A stretch of 64,000 nucleotides of DNA from Candidatus Aramenus sp. CH1 (GCA_022678445.1 JALBWU010000002.1:164880-228879); one strand, 5' to 3'. Shown: positions 36,315-46,087, counted from the first letter of the stretch. Program-made: numbers and translations. The notes: generated by a model not told the origin, from the sequence alone.

Positions 36315-37738
36315 ACAAAGTCATTAAGGACCTGCTATCAAGGAAGTCCTTCGTGTTCTCAATCATAATAATTGGATTATTCTCAATTTTGGCAGTAGCC
36401 GCTCCAGCGCTGACCCCTTATAGCAACCCGTATTTGCCCTCCCAACAGTATGTGGCGGCCCCATATGCCGTCCCTTCATGGGCAACGATCTTCCCGCAGT
36501 ATAGGGAACTCCCTCCAGATGTGTCCTTCACCTTTACGAGGTACGTCTCCTCTGAAAGCTCTTATGTAACGGCAATAAACGCGTCCTACATTAAGGTTGT
36601 AGTCCCACCAGGGCAAACAGTTAACGTATCGTTTCCTTTTAAGTGGAACTGGAGCGATCCGTACAATGTGGTTGTATCGTTTAAGCTCTTAACGCCTAGC
36701 ACAACCAGCTTTGTCGTAAACTTGTACTTCAACGGCTTGTACGCAATGGAACTTTCCCCCGAACCCTTCCCCGTGGAGCCAGCAGTTTCGATATCCCCCG
36801 GCAAGGTAAACAGCGTGGTATTCAACTCAAAGTATATATCCTCAGTGAACTCCCCCTTTGCCTCTGAGCTACCGCTATCCAAACAAGCTCTAGCTGCCTA
36901 CGAGTTTCCATCTTACGCACTTCCGAAGCCTGGAACCTACAACGTCACGGTTTCCTTTGAGAACACTGGAAGCTCTAAGGAAGTATTCGTCATGTCATTG
37001 CCTTCCTATAGTTCCTTGGGATACGTATACGGTAAGCTAGGCACGGACGACAACGGAGCTAGCGTATTCGCGGAGTTCGTCTATGGAGCTAGGTTTGACC
37101 TATACCTCTCTATCCTGGCATCAGTATTAATAATAGGAATAGGTCTATTCATAGGATTGCTGGCAGGCTACATTGGAGGGTTTACTGACCTTTCCCTAAA
37201 CGCTCTGACCGACTTCTTCCTCTTGATTCCTGGGCTACCATTACTTGTGGTGCTAATAAGCATATTTGACGTAACTGGAACCATAGTTAACGTGAATAAG
37301 CCTACACTTATACTACTAATAATATCCTTGCTATCGTGGCCTGGCACAGCCAAGATTATAAGGGGACAGACGCTCTCTTTAAAGAGCAGGACTTTTGTGG
37401 AGGCCGCGAAGGCCCTAGGAGAGGGAAACTCGAGAATATTGTTCAGGCATATCCTTCCTAACTTGATGGGCATACTCTTCGCCCAGTTAGCCTACGACGT
37501 TCCCGGAGTAATTTTAGCGGAGTCTGGTCTAGACTTCCTGGGCTTGGGAATAACGGAATTTCCCACGTGGGGAAACATGTTGGGCTTTGCCACGTATAAC
37601 GTGTCCTTTATTAACGGTTTCGCGTGGTGGTGGGTACTTCCGCCTGGGCTAGGAATAGTCCTGTTGAGCACGGCGTTTTACTTCTTCGGCTCTGCCATGC
37701 TCGATGTACTAAGTCCCTATAAGTTGAGGGGCGAGTGA
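36311..37738 (+). CDS. Oligopeptide-type ABC permease, DppC-like, with large extracytoplasmic insert, system 2
   Basis: A 475-residue DppC-like subunit, about 170-180 residues longer than its relatives (298 residues in system 1). After helix 1 (residues about 14-33) comes a beta-rich stretch, about 45-245, with sequons and blocks such as YIKVVVPPGQTVNVSFPFKW and GTYNVTVSFENTGSSKEVFV, like one or two Ig-type or CARDB-type sandwiches. The usual core resumes at LGTDDNGASVFAEFVYGARF. The EAA loop is RGQTLSLKSRTFVEAAKALG. The insert must face outside, where it could dock the substrate-binding protein. ATG 36311 overlaps the upstream permease. Confidence 0.88.
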   Translation: MNKVIKDLLSRKSFVFSIIIIGLFSILAVAAPALTPYSNPYLPSQQYVAAPYAVPSWATIFPQYRELPPDVSFTFTRYVSSESSYVTAINASYIKVVVPPGQTVNVSFPFKWNWSDPYNVVVSFKLLTPSTTSFVVNLYFNGLYAMELSPEPFPVEPAVSISPGKVNSVVFNSKYISSVNSPFASELPLSKQALAAYEFPSYALPKPGTYNVTVSFENTGSSKEVFVMSLPSYSSLGYVYGKLGTDDNGASVFAEFVYGARFDLYLSILASVLIIGIGLFIGLLAGYIGGFTDLSLNALTDFFLLIPGLPLLVVLISIFDVTGTIVNVNKPTLILLIISLLSWPGTAKIIRGQTLSLKSRTFVEAAKALGEGNSRILFRHILPNLMGILFAQLAYDVPGVILAESGLDFLGLGITEFPTWGNMLGFATYNVSFINGFAWWWVLPPGLGIVLLSTAFYFFGSAMLDVLSPYKLRGE

Positions 37739-37739
37739 A

Positions 37740-38726
37740 GTGATCTTTGAGGAATCCACGGACGCAATCCTAAAGGTGGACTCCCTAAGGACGTACTACA
37801 AGACCAAGAAAGACAGCGTCAAAGCAGTGGACGACGTATCTCTCTTCGTGGACAGGGCAAAGGTTCTTGGGGTAGCAGGGGAGTCCGGATGCGGTAAGTC
37901 AACGCTTGTCTCCACAATATTCAGGGTGCTTCCGAGGAACGCACAAGTAGTATCTGGGGAAGTAAAATTCAAGGGACAGGACATACTTTCCATGGATCTT
38001 AAGACCTTTAGGAAGACCATTGTATGGAGGGACATAGCCTACATACCCCAAGCCTCCATGGACGTACTTGACCCCGTGTACAAGGTAAAGGACCAGATGA
38101 TGGAAACTATAATGGAGCACGAGGATGTCTCAAAGGCGGAGGCCATGGAGAGAATATATAAGGCGCTGGAGAGCGTCGGCGTGCCTCCGGAAAAGGCAGA
38201 GATGTTCCCCCACGAACTCTCCGGGGGACAGAGGCAGAGGGTAGTAATTGCGATGGCTCTGCTGTTGAACCCGTCTATGGTGATCTCTGACGAGGCCACC
38301 ACTGCCCTCGACGTCATAACCCAAGCTAGAATACTGAAGATGATGAAAGACCTCCAGGAGAGTAGGAAGTTTAGCATGATGTTTGTGACCCACGACCTAG
38401 CGCTCCTAGCTAACATAAGCGACAGCGTCCTCGTTATGTACGCAGGAAAGGTAGTGGAGTTCGGGGACGTGGAAAGGATTTTCAGGAACCCCCTCCACCC
38501 CTATACAAAAGCCTTGATTGAGGCAATTCCGGACTTGAGGTTGAGGAAAAAGAAGAAGCTCGTCTCGATTCCGGGCTACCCTCCGGACCTAGAGAACCCG
38601 CCGAAAGGCTGTAGGTTTGCCCCTAGGTGCCCAATAGCCATGCCCATCTGCAGGGAGAAGGAACCTGAGCTGACAAAGGTAGAGAGGTTCCATTACGTAG
38701 CTTGTCACGCGGTGAGCAAGAAATGA
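37740..38726 (+). CDS. Oligopeptide-type ABC ATPase, DppD-like, system 2
   Basis: A 328-residue ATPase with Walker A GESGCGKST, signature LSGGQRQRV, Walker B MVISDEATTALD and switch FVTHDLAL. The C-terminal motif KGCRFAPRCPIAMPIC is the oligopeptide ATPase Cys cluster. The start is GTG 37740, one base after the permease stop. It forms a heterodimer with the DppF-like subunit that follows. Confidence 0.92.
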   Translation: MIFEESTDAILKVDSLRTYYKTKKDSVKAVDDVSLFVDRAKVLGVAGESGCGKSTLVSTIFRVLPRNAQVVSGEVKFKGQDILSMDLKTFRKTIVWRDIAYIPQASMDVLDPVYKVKDQMMETIMEHEDVSKAEAMERIYKALESVGVPPEKAEMFPHELSGGQRQRVVIAMALLLNPSMVISDEATTALDVITQARILKMMKDLQESRKFSMMFVTHDLALLANISDSVLVMYAGKVVEFGDVERIFRNPLHPYTKALIEAIPDLRLRKKKKLVSIPGYPPDLENPPKGCRFAPRCPIAMPICREKEPELTKVERFHYVACHAVSKK

Positions 38727-39664
38727 TAGAGACGCAGAACCTCAAGGTTTACTTCAAGTCAAGGAACGTGGTAGTTAAGGCAGTAGATGGGGTTAACATC
38801 AGCATCAAAGAGAAGGAGATAGTTGGGTTGGTGGGAGAATCTGGAAGCGGGAAGACTACGCTGGGGAGGACGATTTTGAACTTGCAGAGGCCCACTGCAG
38901 GAAAGGTGCTGTGGAACGGGAAAGACGTTTCAAAGCTAAGGGGGAAAGAGGAGAAGGAGTTCAGAAGGCAGAATCAAATAATATTCCAGAACCCCTACGA
39001 GGCCGTGGATATAAGGATGAAGGTATACGACATAGTCGCTGAAGGGATAAGGGTGCATAAGCTGGCAAAGAACGAACAGGAAGAGAGGGAAATGGTAATG
39101 AACGCCTTAAGGGAAGTGGGACTCACGCCAGAGGAAGAGTACGCTAACTCCCTACCAAACCAGCTCTCCGGTGGGCAACTACAGAGGGTAGCCATTGCCA
39201 GGGCGCTTGTGCTCGACCCAAGTTTTATAGTAGCTGACGAACCGGTCTCCATGTTGGACATGTCAATTAGGGCTGGGATTCTGGATATTTTCCAGAAGTT
39301 GAAAGAGGAGAAGGGAAAAAGCGTCTTGATGATTACCCACGACATTTCCACAATAGGCTATATTGCAAACAGGATATACGTAATGTACCAAGGGAAAGTA
39401 ATAGAGAGCGGACCCACAGACGAAGTCCTTGACCACCCATTACATCCTTACACCAAGGTCCTCATATCTGCAGTGCCCTTGCCAGACCCGTCTGCGAGGA
39501 GTACACTGTCCTTTATTGAGATAAAGGAAGAGACGGAACCCTATAACGGCAAGGGTTGTAGGTACTATCCTAGGTGTCCCTTCGCCATGGAAGTCTGCAA
39601 GGAAAAGGAGCCAGAGCTAACCGGTGGATCCAATGACCACTACGTCGCGTGTTTCCTATATTGA
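38723..39664 (+). CDS. Oligopeptide-type ABC ATPase, DppF-like, system 2
   Basis: An ATPase of 313 residues from ATG 38723 with Walker [10 protein letters not shown], signature LSGGQLQRV, Walker [13 protein letters not shown] and switch MITHDIST. I choose ATG 38723 because GGTGAG lies just upstream (38712-38717) and the ATG overlaps the previous stop as ATGA. A TTG at 38702 would add seven residues. The C-terminal [16 protein letters not shown] motif is present. The D-loop serine and leucine (SMLD) differ from the usual SALD. Confidence 0.92.
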   Translation: MIETQNLKVYFKSRNVVVKAVDGVNISIKEKEIVGLVGESGSGKTTLGRTILNLQRPTAGKVLWNGKDVSKLRGKEEKEFRRQNQIIFQNPYEAVDIRMKVYDIVAEGIRVHKLAKNEQEEREMVMNALREVGLTPEEEYANSLPNQLSGGQLQRVAIARALVLDPSFIVADEPVSMLDMSIRAGILDIFQKLKEEKGKSVLMITHDISTIGYIANRIYVMYQGKVIESGPTDEVLDHPLHPYTKVLISAVPLPDPSARSTLSFIEIKEETEPYNGKGCRYYPRCPFAMEVCKEKEPELTGGSNDHYVACFLY

Positions 39665-40151
39665 AGAAAGACCGCTGGCATCTCTCAAAGAGGTTATCCT
39701 CTCGGCGATATTTGTGTTCTCGGGCTTCTTGCTCTCATTATACACTTACGTGCCTGCGTTTCTGCTAATAATCCCTTTGTCCTTCTTTATGCTCTTCTTT
39801 CGAGAGTGGAAGATGATTAAAAACCTCAAGGAACTTAAGAATAAGGGAGTGCTAAGCTACGAGCCAAAGTACAGAAAAAACAAGGCAGAGGCCAACAGAG
39901 TTCTGACAGTTGTCCTCCTTGTCATAGTGGGACCTATGGTGCTCTCCGCGTTCCTTCCGCCACTTCCGTGGATCAGCTCCACAATGGCGTTCGTTATGGC
40001 GTGGCCTCTCTCAAACGTCTTGGAGTTTGCACTTCAGAAGTGGACAGAGAGGAAGGCTGGCGGGAGGGTAGTAAAGTACTACAAATGGGTTGAGTACGGC
40101 GAAGAAGTTTTGCTTAAGGAATATGGGTGGAAGATAAAGAAGGAAAAGTAA
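39633..40151 (+). CDS. Small membrane protein overlapping the end of ABC operon 2
   Basis: A protein of about 172 residues with hydrophobic pairs at about residues 20-55 and 88-125 and a basic C-terminal tail (WKIKKEK). GGTGGA at 39622-39627 precedes ATG 39633, which lies within the last 32 bases of the ATPase gene, so the two are translated from one mRNA. I do not recognise a family. Its position mirrors the small membrane protein after ABC system 1. Confidence 0.55.
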   Translation: MTTTSRVSYIEERPLASLKEVILSAIFVFSGFLLSLYTYVPAFLLIIPLSFFMLFFREWKMIKNLKELKNKGVLSYEPKYRKNKAEANRVLTVVLLVIVGPMVLSAFLPPLPWISSTMAFVMAWPLSNVLEFALQKWTERKAGGRVVKYYKWVEYGEEVLLKEYGWKIKKEK

Positions 40152-40209
40152 AGAGTACATTCTCGCGTGGATCACGTCCTCTTAAAAGCTTTTATACGTA
40201 TACACGTGT

Positions 40210-40392
40210 ATGAAAGCCAAAGTGACCTCGTCAACAGACTACGACGCTGTCTCAGCCATTCTGGATACAATGAAGAAACTAGGCCTGTCGCCTAAGCCAA
40301 CGTCCTTCGAGGAGATAACAAGAGAAAAGGTTGAGGTAAAGGCAAGCTACCTTGTCAGGGAAATGAGGGATGAACGTCTATCTAAACACTAG
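40210..40392 (+). CDS. VapB-like antitoxin, putative
   Basis: A 60-residue protein that overlaps the start of a PIN-domain frame by 23 bases, the standard layout of archaeal VapBC pairs. Its C-terminal half (ITREKVEVKASYLVREMRDE) is charged and helical, as in toxin-wrapping antitoxin tails. The N-terminal half lacks a clear DNA-binding motif. A TATA-like TTTTATAC at about 40190-40197 lies 20 bases upstream. Because the toxin is broken, this gene may be relaxed too. Confidence 0.55.
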   Translation: MKAKVTSSTDYDAVSAILDTMKKLGLSPKPTSFEEITREKVEVKASYLVREMRDERLSKH

Positions 40393-40774
40393 CGCGATAA
40401 TCAAGAGGTACTTTAAGGAGGAGAACAGTGACAAGGTTGACGAGGTATACAGTGAGGTGTGGCAGGGCAAAAGCGAAAAAATCTCCTTTTCCGCTTTCAA
40501 CGTGAGTGAAGTTGTAGGAGTTCTTTACCGGTTTAGGGGAATTTTTTAACGAAACGCTACAGCTACTAAGGCCCAAGACGTTGACGATAGTACCTGTCGA
40601 CACTGAGGTCGTTTTCAAGTCAATACCAATAACTGTGGTCCACCACGTCTACGTGGTAGATGCCCTCCAAGTTGTTAGTTGCATTGACGTGAATTGTAAA
40701 AAGATCTATATACTGCTGACAAAAAATTGGGAGAGTCAGCTAAGAAGATGGGCGTAGACGTAAAAATAGTATAA
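40370..40774 (+). pseudogene. VapC PIN-domain toxin, inactivated
   Basis: ATG 40370 gives NVYLNTSAIIKRYFKEENSD, a PIN-domain opening in which the first catalytic aspartate (usually YLDTSA) is asparagine. The frame stops near 40549 (GIF then TAA). The next PIN blocks continue in another frame (GEFFNETLQLLRPKTLTIVP, then HVYVVDALQVV with its own catalytic Asp). The C-terminal ADKKLGESAKKMGVDVKIV needs a third frame and ends at 40772-40774. At least two frameshifts plus the Asp-to-Asn change mean the ribonuclease is dead. Confidence 0.8.
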
Positions 40775-40805
40775 CCGTCTACGTCCTCTAAAAAGAAACC
40801 TCCCT

Positions 40806-42374
40806 TTACTCTGGAGGTATCTCCTTGAACGTATAGGCTATGTCTATTCCCTCCTTCCTCAGCCTATACCACCTTATTACATAATAGATTGCTATTCCAG
40901 CTATGAACGGCGAGGCTACAATTGTCCAGGTCAGCGGGTTCATCTGTATGCCTAAGTACACCGTGGAGTTACCGAACCAGTAGTAGGCGTACAGGCTAAG
41001 TACGGCTAAGTCCACTACGGACATACCGAGTATGAAAATCCTGTTCCCCAGCAGTTCCTTCCCCTCAGCCTTCACCGACGCTACGATGGAGGCTATTACA
41101 ACTATTATGAAGCCGAAGAGCAACGCCATGGCATCCGCTGTGTCCATGCCGTAGAAGAACGCAGAACTCAAGGGGGTCACAGTTATGGCTACAAGACTAC
41201 CTATGGTTATGATCTCGTCTACCAAGTGGGCCACCACTGGCGAGTGGAACCTCTCGCTCACGTAGGATACTACTGTGGGCAACGCCTTGTCGAACGCTAT
41301 AGCCATGAAGTATCTCGAGACGAATAGTGCAACGGCGAACATTATTGCCAAGTACCAGAAGTAGGAGCCTATCACCAGGAAGAGGTCTAGGGGTAAGCTC
41401 TTGAAGCTCACTACCACGTCGTAGACGGGGTTAAGGAGGTTGGCATCTCCTTGGGCTCCTGCCCCTATGAAGAAGGAGGCAGGAAGGGAGCTCACGGAGG
41501 ACGCTATGAAGAAGGTGATCAACACTCCTGCCACCACCAACGCTGCGAGCACGCCCAGCCTAAAGGCCTTGCTACCGCCCCTCACCTCACCGGCAACGGA
41601 GGTGGCGCCATTGACGAAGGGTAAGAAGCTAGCGGTGAAGACCATGAGCCCTATGGTTGCAAGCGCAGCGTTGGGGAACAGCGGGGTGGCGGAGGAGCTG
41701 GCGGAGATGACAGAGGAGTAGTTAACTCCGGAGGCCTCCAAGGAAGAGGGGGTCACGAAGTGCATGAGGGACCCTGTCGTCACGAAAGTTATCAGCGCTA
41801 CGACGGTTATCGCGCCCATTATCTGGTTGGTGTACTTGGGGAGGAATATGTTGATCAGTATGACGCCCGTGAAGGTTATGGCCCCCACCGCCAGTACCAT
41901 GAACGGGTTTGAGAGGGCGGAAGCGAGGGAAAAATAAGTACCTCCAAAGTCGTTGGCCATTGCTGCAAACCCCGTCTGGAGCTGACCAACGCCGTCGTAC
42001 ACGATGGCGGCGTCGAATATCATCTGGGAGATGCCGAAGACCAGCCCGACCCCTACGCCTATTGCCGGGTTGAGGACCCTGCTCGCGAACACGTAGTCTG
42101 CTGCTGTCCTCTGGTACTTCTCGCTTATCTTAGTCCAAAGGTAAGCGTGGGGCATGAGCACTATCCAGCTCAGCAGTGCACCGAGGACCACTAGCCCGTT
42201 TGGGGACACGTACAGCCCGGAGAGGTAGGATATGGGGAGGACGTAGAACGCTATGAACCCCATGCTTATGAACATAGCCGTCAACCAGTTTATCTCCCTT
42301 ACGAGACCCGAGGACTCCCTCGCAAAAAGGGATTTTGTGGTTACCTTTTGGGTTTTACCTTTTTCACTAGCCAT
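40806..42374 (-). CDS. Amino acid permease (APC superfamily)
   Basis: A 522-residue carrier with about twelve to thirteen hydrophobic segments. The opening SGLVREINWLTAMFISMGFI and the later PFVNGATSVAGEVRGGSKAF (the FxGAEAVxxxAGExKxP-like region) and YFMAIAFDKALPTVVSYVSE match the APC fold. The GxxIGSG helix-1 motif is degenerate. It lies next to arginine deiminase and urease, on the opposite strand from the deiminase, so uptake of arginine or another nitrogen-rich amino acid would make sense, but this is inference. Confidence 0.82.
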   Translation of the reverse strand: MASEKGKTQKVTTKSLFARESSGLVREINWLTAMFISMGFIAFYVLPISYLSGLYVSPNGLVVLGALLSWIVLMPHAYLWTKISEKYQRTAADYVFASRVLNPAIGVGVGLVFGISQMIFDAAIVYDGVGQLQTGFAAMANDFGGTYFSLASALSNPFMVLAVGAITFTGVILINIFLPKYTNQIMGAITVVALITFVTTGSLMHFVTPSSLEASGVNYSSVISASSSATPLFPNAALATIGLMVFTASFLPFVNGATSVAGEVRGGSKAFRLGVLAALVVAGVLITFFIASSVSSLPASFFIGAGAQGDANLLNPVYDVVVSFKSLPLDLFLVIGSYFWYLAIMFAVALFVSRYFMAIAFDKALPTVVSYVSERFHSPVVAHLVDEIITIGSLVAITVTPLSSAFFYGMDTADAMALLFGFIIVVIASIVASVKAEGKELLGNRIFILGMSVVDLAVLSLYAYYWFGNSTVYLGIQMNPLTWTIVASPFIAGIAIYYVIRWYRLRKEGIDIAYTFKEIPPE

Positions 42375-42711
42375 AGAATGGTCTCTCTATAAATTCCTTA
42401 AAAGTTTTAATCACATTTTACATTAACACTATTTAAAAATTAAATTCAAACTCTAAAATTTCTTTAACATTGTGGAATTCTCGCATACGAAGAACGTGAA
42501 CAGTTTCTGTAATTTACGTATTATTACACGTTGTTTTTATCGCAAAAAATTAAGTGTATGATCTATATATTAATTCTATAAAAGTTGTCAATTATACCAT
42601 TAAGAAAATGAACAGGGTTCATAATAAACGAGAGTTATCCTGTGATGAAAATAGATTATTTCTAACTCGCGTGAAGAAACTTATATTAATCTACTAAAGA
42701 AGGGAGACTGC
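42375..42711. other. AT-rich divergent intergenic region
   Basis: A 337-base gap, strongly AT-rich, between the divergent permease and arginine deiminase genes. A TATA-like CTTATATTAA at about 42688-42697 serves the deiminase, and TTTAAAAATT near 42432-42441 may serve the permease. No frame or RNA structure that I can support is visible. Confidence 0.5.
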
Positions 42712-43836
42712 ATGGAAAACGTTAAAGCAGAGTACAACCCCCTCAGGAGGGTGGCTGTCTCGACCCCAGGAAGGGAGAAGTACCGCCTAACTCCAAAGAC
42801 CTTGTACGAACTGCAGTATGCGGAGATCCCAGACCCCGTGGAGTTAAGGGAGGAACACAAGGAGTTCGCCAAGAAGCTTAAGGAGGCCGGGGCGGAAGTG
42901 GTGGACGTAAGGGAAGAGATATTGAAGCTCAAAAGGGAGGAGCTGGAGGAACTGCTGGAAGGAACGAGTGAGTGCTCCATTGACGTAGCTTCCCTCACTA
43001 AGGAAGAGCTGGCTGACATCTTGATCTCTGGCCTAACTGCAAGGGAAGCGAAGAGGTTCGGCAAGGTCCTTTTACCGGAGGACGAAGAGTTCTGCGTGAA
43101 GCCCCTAGTAAACATAATGTTCACTAGGGATCCCGGCATGGTCATAGGGAAGACTTACGTAAAGGGGAAGATGAGGTGGGAGTCCAGGAGGAGGGAGCCA
43201 GACCTCCTAGTAAAGGTCTTGAAGCCCGAGAACGTGTTGGAGGTTAAGAAGGGCTACTTCGAGGGAGGGGACTTCTTCCCTCTGGAGGGGAGGCTCCTCA
43301 TGGGCTATGGTACCAGAAGCAGTGCGTTGGGAGTCTCGTACGTTCTCCCAAGGCTGAGGGAGCTAGGGGAGATCGACGAGGCCATCTTGGTGAAGCTGGA
43401 GACCCCCGAGCTCCACCCAAACAAGGGGATAGGCCACTTGGACACAGTCATGGGCATCCCAGCTAAGGACGTCATTATCTACTACAAGTCCCTGCTAGAC
43501 AAGGCTAAGGTCTACTTGTACAAGGGCAACGACGTGGTGAGGGATGAGAGGCCCTTGAGGGAAGTGCTTAAGGACTACTTGGCGAGGGACTTGAGGGTAG
43601 TGAACATAGGCAACGCAGATTACTACGACGAGGAGAGGGAACACTGGCTCCTGGCAAGCAACGTGATAGTAGTAGACAAGAACAAGATAATCGCCTACGA
43701 GCACAACAGGGTTACCAACAAGTTGGTAGAGGAAGCTGGGGTCCAAGTTGTCACTTTCAAGGGTAACGAGATCATAAAGGAGGGAGGGGAGAGGAGCGGG
43801 CCTAGGTGCATGACCCTCCCGCTAGTGAAGGCCTAA
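42712..43836 (+). CDS. arcA: Arginine deiminase-like guanidino-group hydrolase
   Basis: A 374-residue enzyme of the guanidino-group-modifying superfamily with the arginine deiminase order of motifs: MFTRDPGMVIG, GYFEGGDFFPL (with the catalytic Asp/Glu region), GIGHLDTVMG (catalytic His) and [13 protein letters not shown], where the Cys is the nucleophile. It converts arginine to citrulline and ammonia. The inserted helical segment at about residues 50-125 also fits arginine deiminase rather than agmatine deiminase. It converges with and overlaps the last 15 bases of ureD. The window has no obvious ornithine carbamoyltransferase or carbamate kinase. Confidence 0.85.
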   Translation: MENVKAEYNPLRRVAVSTPGREKYRLTPKTLYELQYAEIPDPVELREEHKEFAKKLKEAGAEVVDVREEILKLKREELEELLEGTSECSIDVASLTKEELADILISGLTAREAKRFGKVLLPEDEEFCVKPLVNIMFTRDPGMVIGKTYVKGKMRWESRRREPDLLVKVLKPENVLEVKKGYFEGGDFFPLEGRLLMGYGTRSSALGVSYVLPRLRELGEIDEAILVKLETPELHPNKGIGHLDTVMGIPAKDVIIYYKSLLDKAKVYLYKGNDVVRDERPLREVLKDYLARDLRVVNIGNADYYDEEREHWLLASNVIVVDKNKIIAYEHNRVTNKLVEEAGVQVVTFKGNEIIKEGGERSGPRCMTLPLVKA

Positions 43837-44430
43837 AGAGGACTCCAGTTTTTTGAATTCCTTGTCCAGTTCCTCACCCGGTACTATTATCCTCTCAACT
43901 TCAACGTCCCCGTCCACTCTGTACACGGTGAGGAGGCTCTCCTTTCCCATGGTTCTCTTGTACTCCTCGTCTACGTTCCTGAAGACGTCGTATACCTTGA
44001 GCTCGCCCTCAACGTAGACCTTGGTGGCCACCTTTACCTTCCCTTCCTTGAACACCTCTCCGTGTCCCTTCCTGCCCAGCGTAAACGCCTCCACTATTAC
44101 CCCTCCCCTTTCCAAGCGGAAGGTCCCCTCGAAGAGGGCGTTAGCCCTGTCGTAAAAGATGATGGGGTGGGGAAGGAAGAGTATCTCCTTCCCCTCGAAG
44201 AAGTTGGCCACCTTTACGCTCGACCTCGACAAGACCTTTGAGTACGCTTGGTCCGTTACCACTACCCTGGAGTCGGCGTAGACCCTCGTCTCTATCTCGT
44301 CGTCGTTTGTGATGACCTCAGAGGGGTTGGCCAACATTACCTTGCCGTCTACGAGGTAGGCGTTGAGCACCCCTTGCCTATAGACGTAGAACTTCCCCTT
44401 CTCGTACCTAACCTCTAAGTAGCCCCTCAA
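43822..44430 (-). CDS. ureD: Urease accessory protein UreD (UreH)
   Basis: A 202-residue UreD, shorter than the bacterial average of about 270. Recognisable blocks are [16 protein letters not shown], a [20 protein letters not shown] region, [28 protein letters not shown] and the [14 protein letters not shown] segment (usually GR.A.GE). It scaffolds the UreF-UreG chaperone complex on the apo-urease. It is the last gene of the operon, overlapping ureG by 23 bases. Confidence 0.87.
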   Translation of the reverse strand: MRGYLEVRYEKGKFYVYRQGVLNAYLVDGKVMLANPSEVITNDDEIETRVYADSRVVVTDQAYSKVLSRSSVKVANFFEGKEILFLPHPIIFYDRANALFEGTFRLERGGVIVEAFTLGRKGHGEVFKEGKVKVATKVYVEGELKVYDVFRNVDEEYKRTMGKESLLTVYRVDGDVEVERIIVPGEELDKEFKKLESSLGLH

Positions 44431-45034
44431 GCCCCAGCTCCTCTCCCAAGACTTTCAGTAGCTCTTGAGTACCTTCCAAGGTCTTTAAGCTAACGAATAC
44501 CGTGGGCCTCCCCTTCCTCACCCTCCTAGCGTCCTCCTTCATTTTGTTGAGGTCCGCGTTGACGTATGGCGCAAGGTCTACCTTGTTGACGACTAGGAGG
44601 TCGCTCCTCTCTATGCCGAGCCCTCCCTTGCCAGGGTACTTGTCCCCCGCAGAGGTGTCCATCACGAAAATCATGTAGTCCGCGAGGATGGGGCTGAAGG
44701 TGCTCATCACGTTGTCTCCCCCGCTCTCAATGAAGACCACGTGAGGGTTCACCTTCCTCTCCATCTCCTCTAGGAACCTCAAGTTCAGCGACGGGTCCTC
44801 CCTTATCGCGGTGTGAGGGCAACCGCCAGTGACCACTCCCACCACGTTCTCCTTTGGCAAAAGCTTCTCCTTGAGCACTAGGTTGGAGTATATCCTCATG
44901 GCGTCGAAGTTGGACACTACGTCGTTAGTTATTATCCCTACCTTTATCCCCCTCTTTACGAACTCCCTTGCCAGGAATTCTATTAGGCTGGTCTTCCCTG
45001 CTCCTACCGTTCCAAGTACTCCTACCTTGATCAA
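44408..45034 (-). CDS. ureG: Urease accessory GTPase UreG
   Basis: A 208-residue SIMIBI-class GTPase. The P-loop is [10 protein letters not shown], the nickel-binding CPH motif appears as [20 protein letters not shown], the G3 region as [15 protein letters not shown], and NKVDLAPYV is the guanine-specificity motif. It delivers nickel to the urease active site on GTP hydrolysis. It overlaps ureF by four bases and ureD by 23. The N-terminus lacks the His-rich extension seen in some bacteria. Confidence 0.95.
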   Translation of the reverse strand: MIKVGVLGTVGAGKTSLIEFLAREFVKRGIKVGIITNDVVSNFDAMRIYSNLVLKEKLLPKENVVGVVTGGCPHTAIREDPSLNLRFLEEMERKVNPHVVFIESGGDNVMSTFSPILADYMIFVMDTSAGDKYPGKGGLGIERSDLLVVNKVDLAPYVNADLNKMKEDARRVRKGRPTVFVSLKTLEGTQELLKVLGEELGLEGLLRG

Positions 45035-45624
45035 GACATGAACACCTTGGGTTCCCTTCTTTCGTGGAGCCTCGAGAGTAAATCTAGGAGCGGGAAGGAG
45101 GGCTCAAACTCCTCTCCCACCTCTGCCTCTTCCAGGAGTCTGCCTATCAGTTTTTGTGCCTCGTAGAAGGTCATTGCCCCCAGCCTCACAGCCGAAAACG
45201 CCATGGTAGCCAGTTCGCTGTAGGCCACTCCGAGGGCGCACTCCTCCTTACCTATCCCTAGGCATAGGCACACCCTGCCAACAACTGCAGGGTAGGTACC
45301 GCGAGTCCTCCCTTCCTTCACTGCCCTGAGGAAGTAGTCTTCGCAGAGGTCGAGCCTTGCTAGAGATCTGCCCATGTTTACGCTCATTTCCTTTAGCTCC
45401 CTGGTTAGCTTTGAGGCGTAGGCTACCCTGTCAGCAGTGTAGGGATCCTCGTAGGAGAGCTTGGCGATCACGGCGTCGCCCCTGAGGACCACCGTCTTGA
45501 AGGCTACCTCTATGAACTCCCTCACGTCGTAACCTTGGTAGAAAGCCTCCTCCACCCCCGAGGAGTAGTTAAAGGAGCCTATGGGCAGGGCGCTGTCAAA
45601 GAGCTGGAAGGCCCTTGGGTTCAA
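45031..45624 (-). CDS. ureF: Urease accessory protein UreF
   Basis: A 197-residue all-helical UreF. It begins [20 protein letters not shown], the conserved start of the family (usually LPiGaFsyS.GLE), and contains MGRSLARLD and a late [20 protein letters not shown] block. It gates GTPase activity of UreG in the activation complex. It overlaps ureE by 29 bases and ureG by four bases. Confidence 0.9.
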   Translation of the reverse strand: MNPRAFQLFDSALPIGSFNYSSGVEEAFYQGYDVREFIEVAFKTVVLRGDAVIAKLSYEDPYTADRVAYASKLTRELKEMSVNMGRSLARLDLCEDYFLRAVKEGRTRGTYPAVVGRVCLCLGIGKEECALGVAYSELATMAFSAVRLGAMTFYEAQKLIGRLLEEAEVGEEFEPSFPLLDLLSRLHERREPKVFMS

Positions 45625-46078
45625 CCTTGACCACCACCTGGAACGCCTCCAAGTTTGGTCTGAACCTCACCTTCTCCAGCCTGGGTTGGAACTCCTTTAG
45701 CCTCTCCAGGAGGAAGGACGCGTCGTACTCCGAGGTGGGTACGTACACTACCCCTTCTCCCTGCATAACCCTCAAGTGAAGGTTGCCTATGACGAATCCC
45801 GCCTTGAAGGCAGAGGTGGGGTCCCCGAGCTTGATTGCCACCGCTAGCTCCTCCTTTTGTCTCACCAGGAGCAAGTAGTCCTCCACCCGCACCACGTCTC
45901 CGTCCTCGAGGCGTTGGCCCAGCAGGTTCACCTTCACCTCCCTGTCCTTCAACTTTACCGCAAACCTCCTCCTCTCTATCTCCTCCCTCTCCAGCTCTAC
46001 CTCTAAGAACTTCCCCGTGGCCTTTGCCTCCTCTACTGCATTTCCCACTTCCTCCAGCTTTCCCAGCCTCTTCGCCAT
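45596..46078 (-). CDS. ureE: Urease accessory protein UreE, nickel chaperone
   Basis: A UreE of about 160 residues with an N-terminal peptide-binding domain (RRFAVKLKDREVKVNLLGQR, LEDGDVVRVEDYLLLVRQKE) and a C-terminal metal-binding domain (FKAGFVIGNLHLRVMQGEGV). The conserved interface His appears as GNLHLRV (family GNRHxP), with the neighbouring residues altered. The C-terminal tail has no histidine cluster, so it is not a nickel-storage form. ATG 46078 has GGTGGTGAGG directly before it. A GTG at 46087 would add three residues. Confidence 0.88.
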   Translation of the reverse strand: MAKRLGKLEEVGNAVEEAKATGKFLEVELEREEIERRRFAVKLKDREVKVNLLGQRLEDGDVVRVEDYLLLVRQKEELAVAIKLGDPTSAFKAGFVIGNLHLRVMQGEGVVYVPTSEYDASFLLERLKEFQPRLEKVRFRPNLEAFQVVVKVEPKGLPAL

Positions 46079-46087
46079 CCTCACCAC

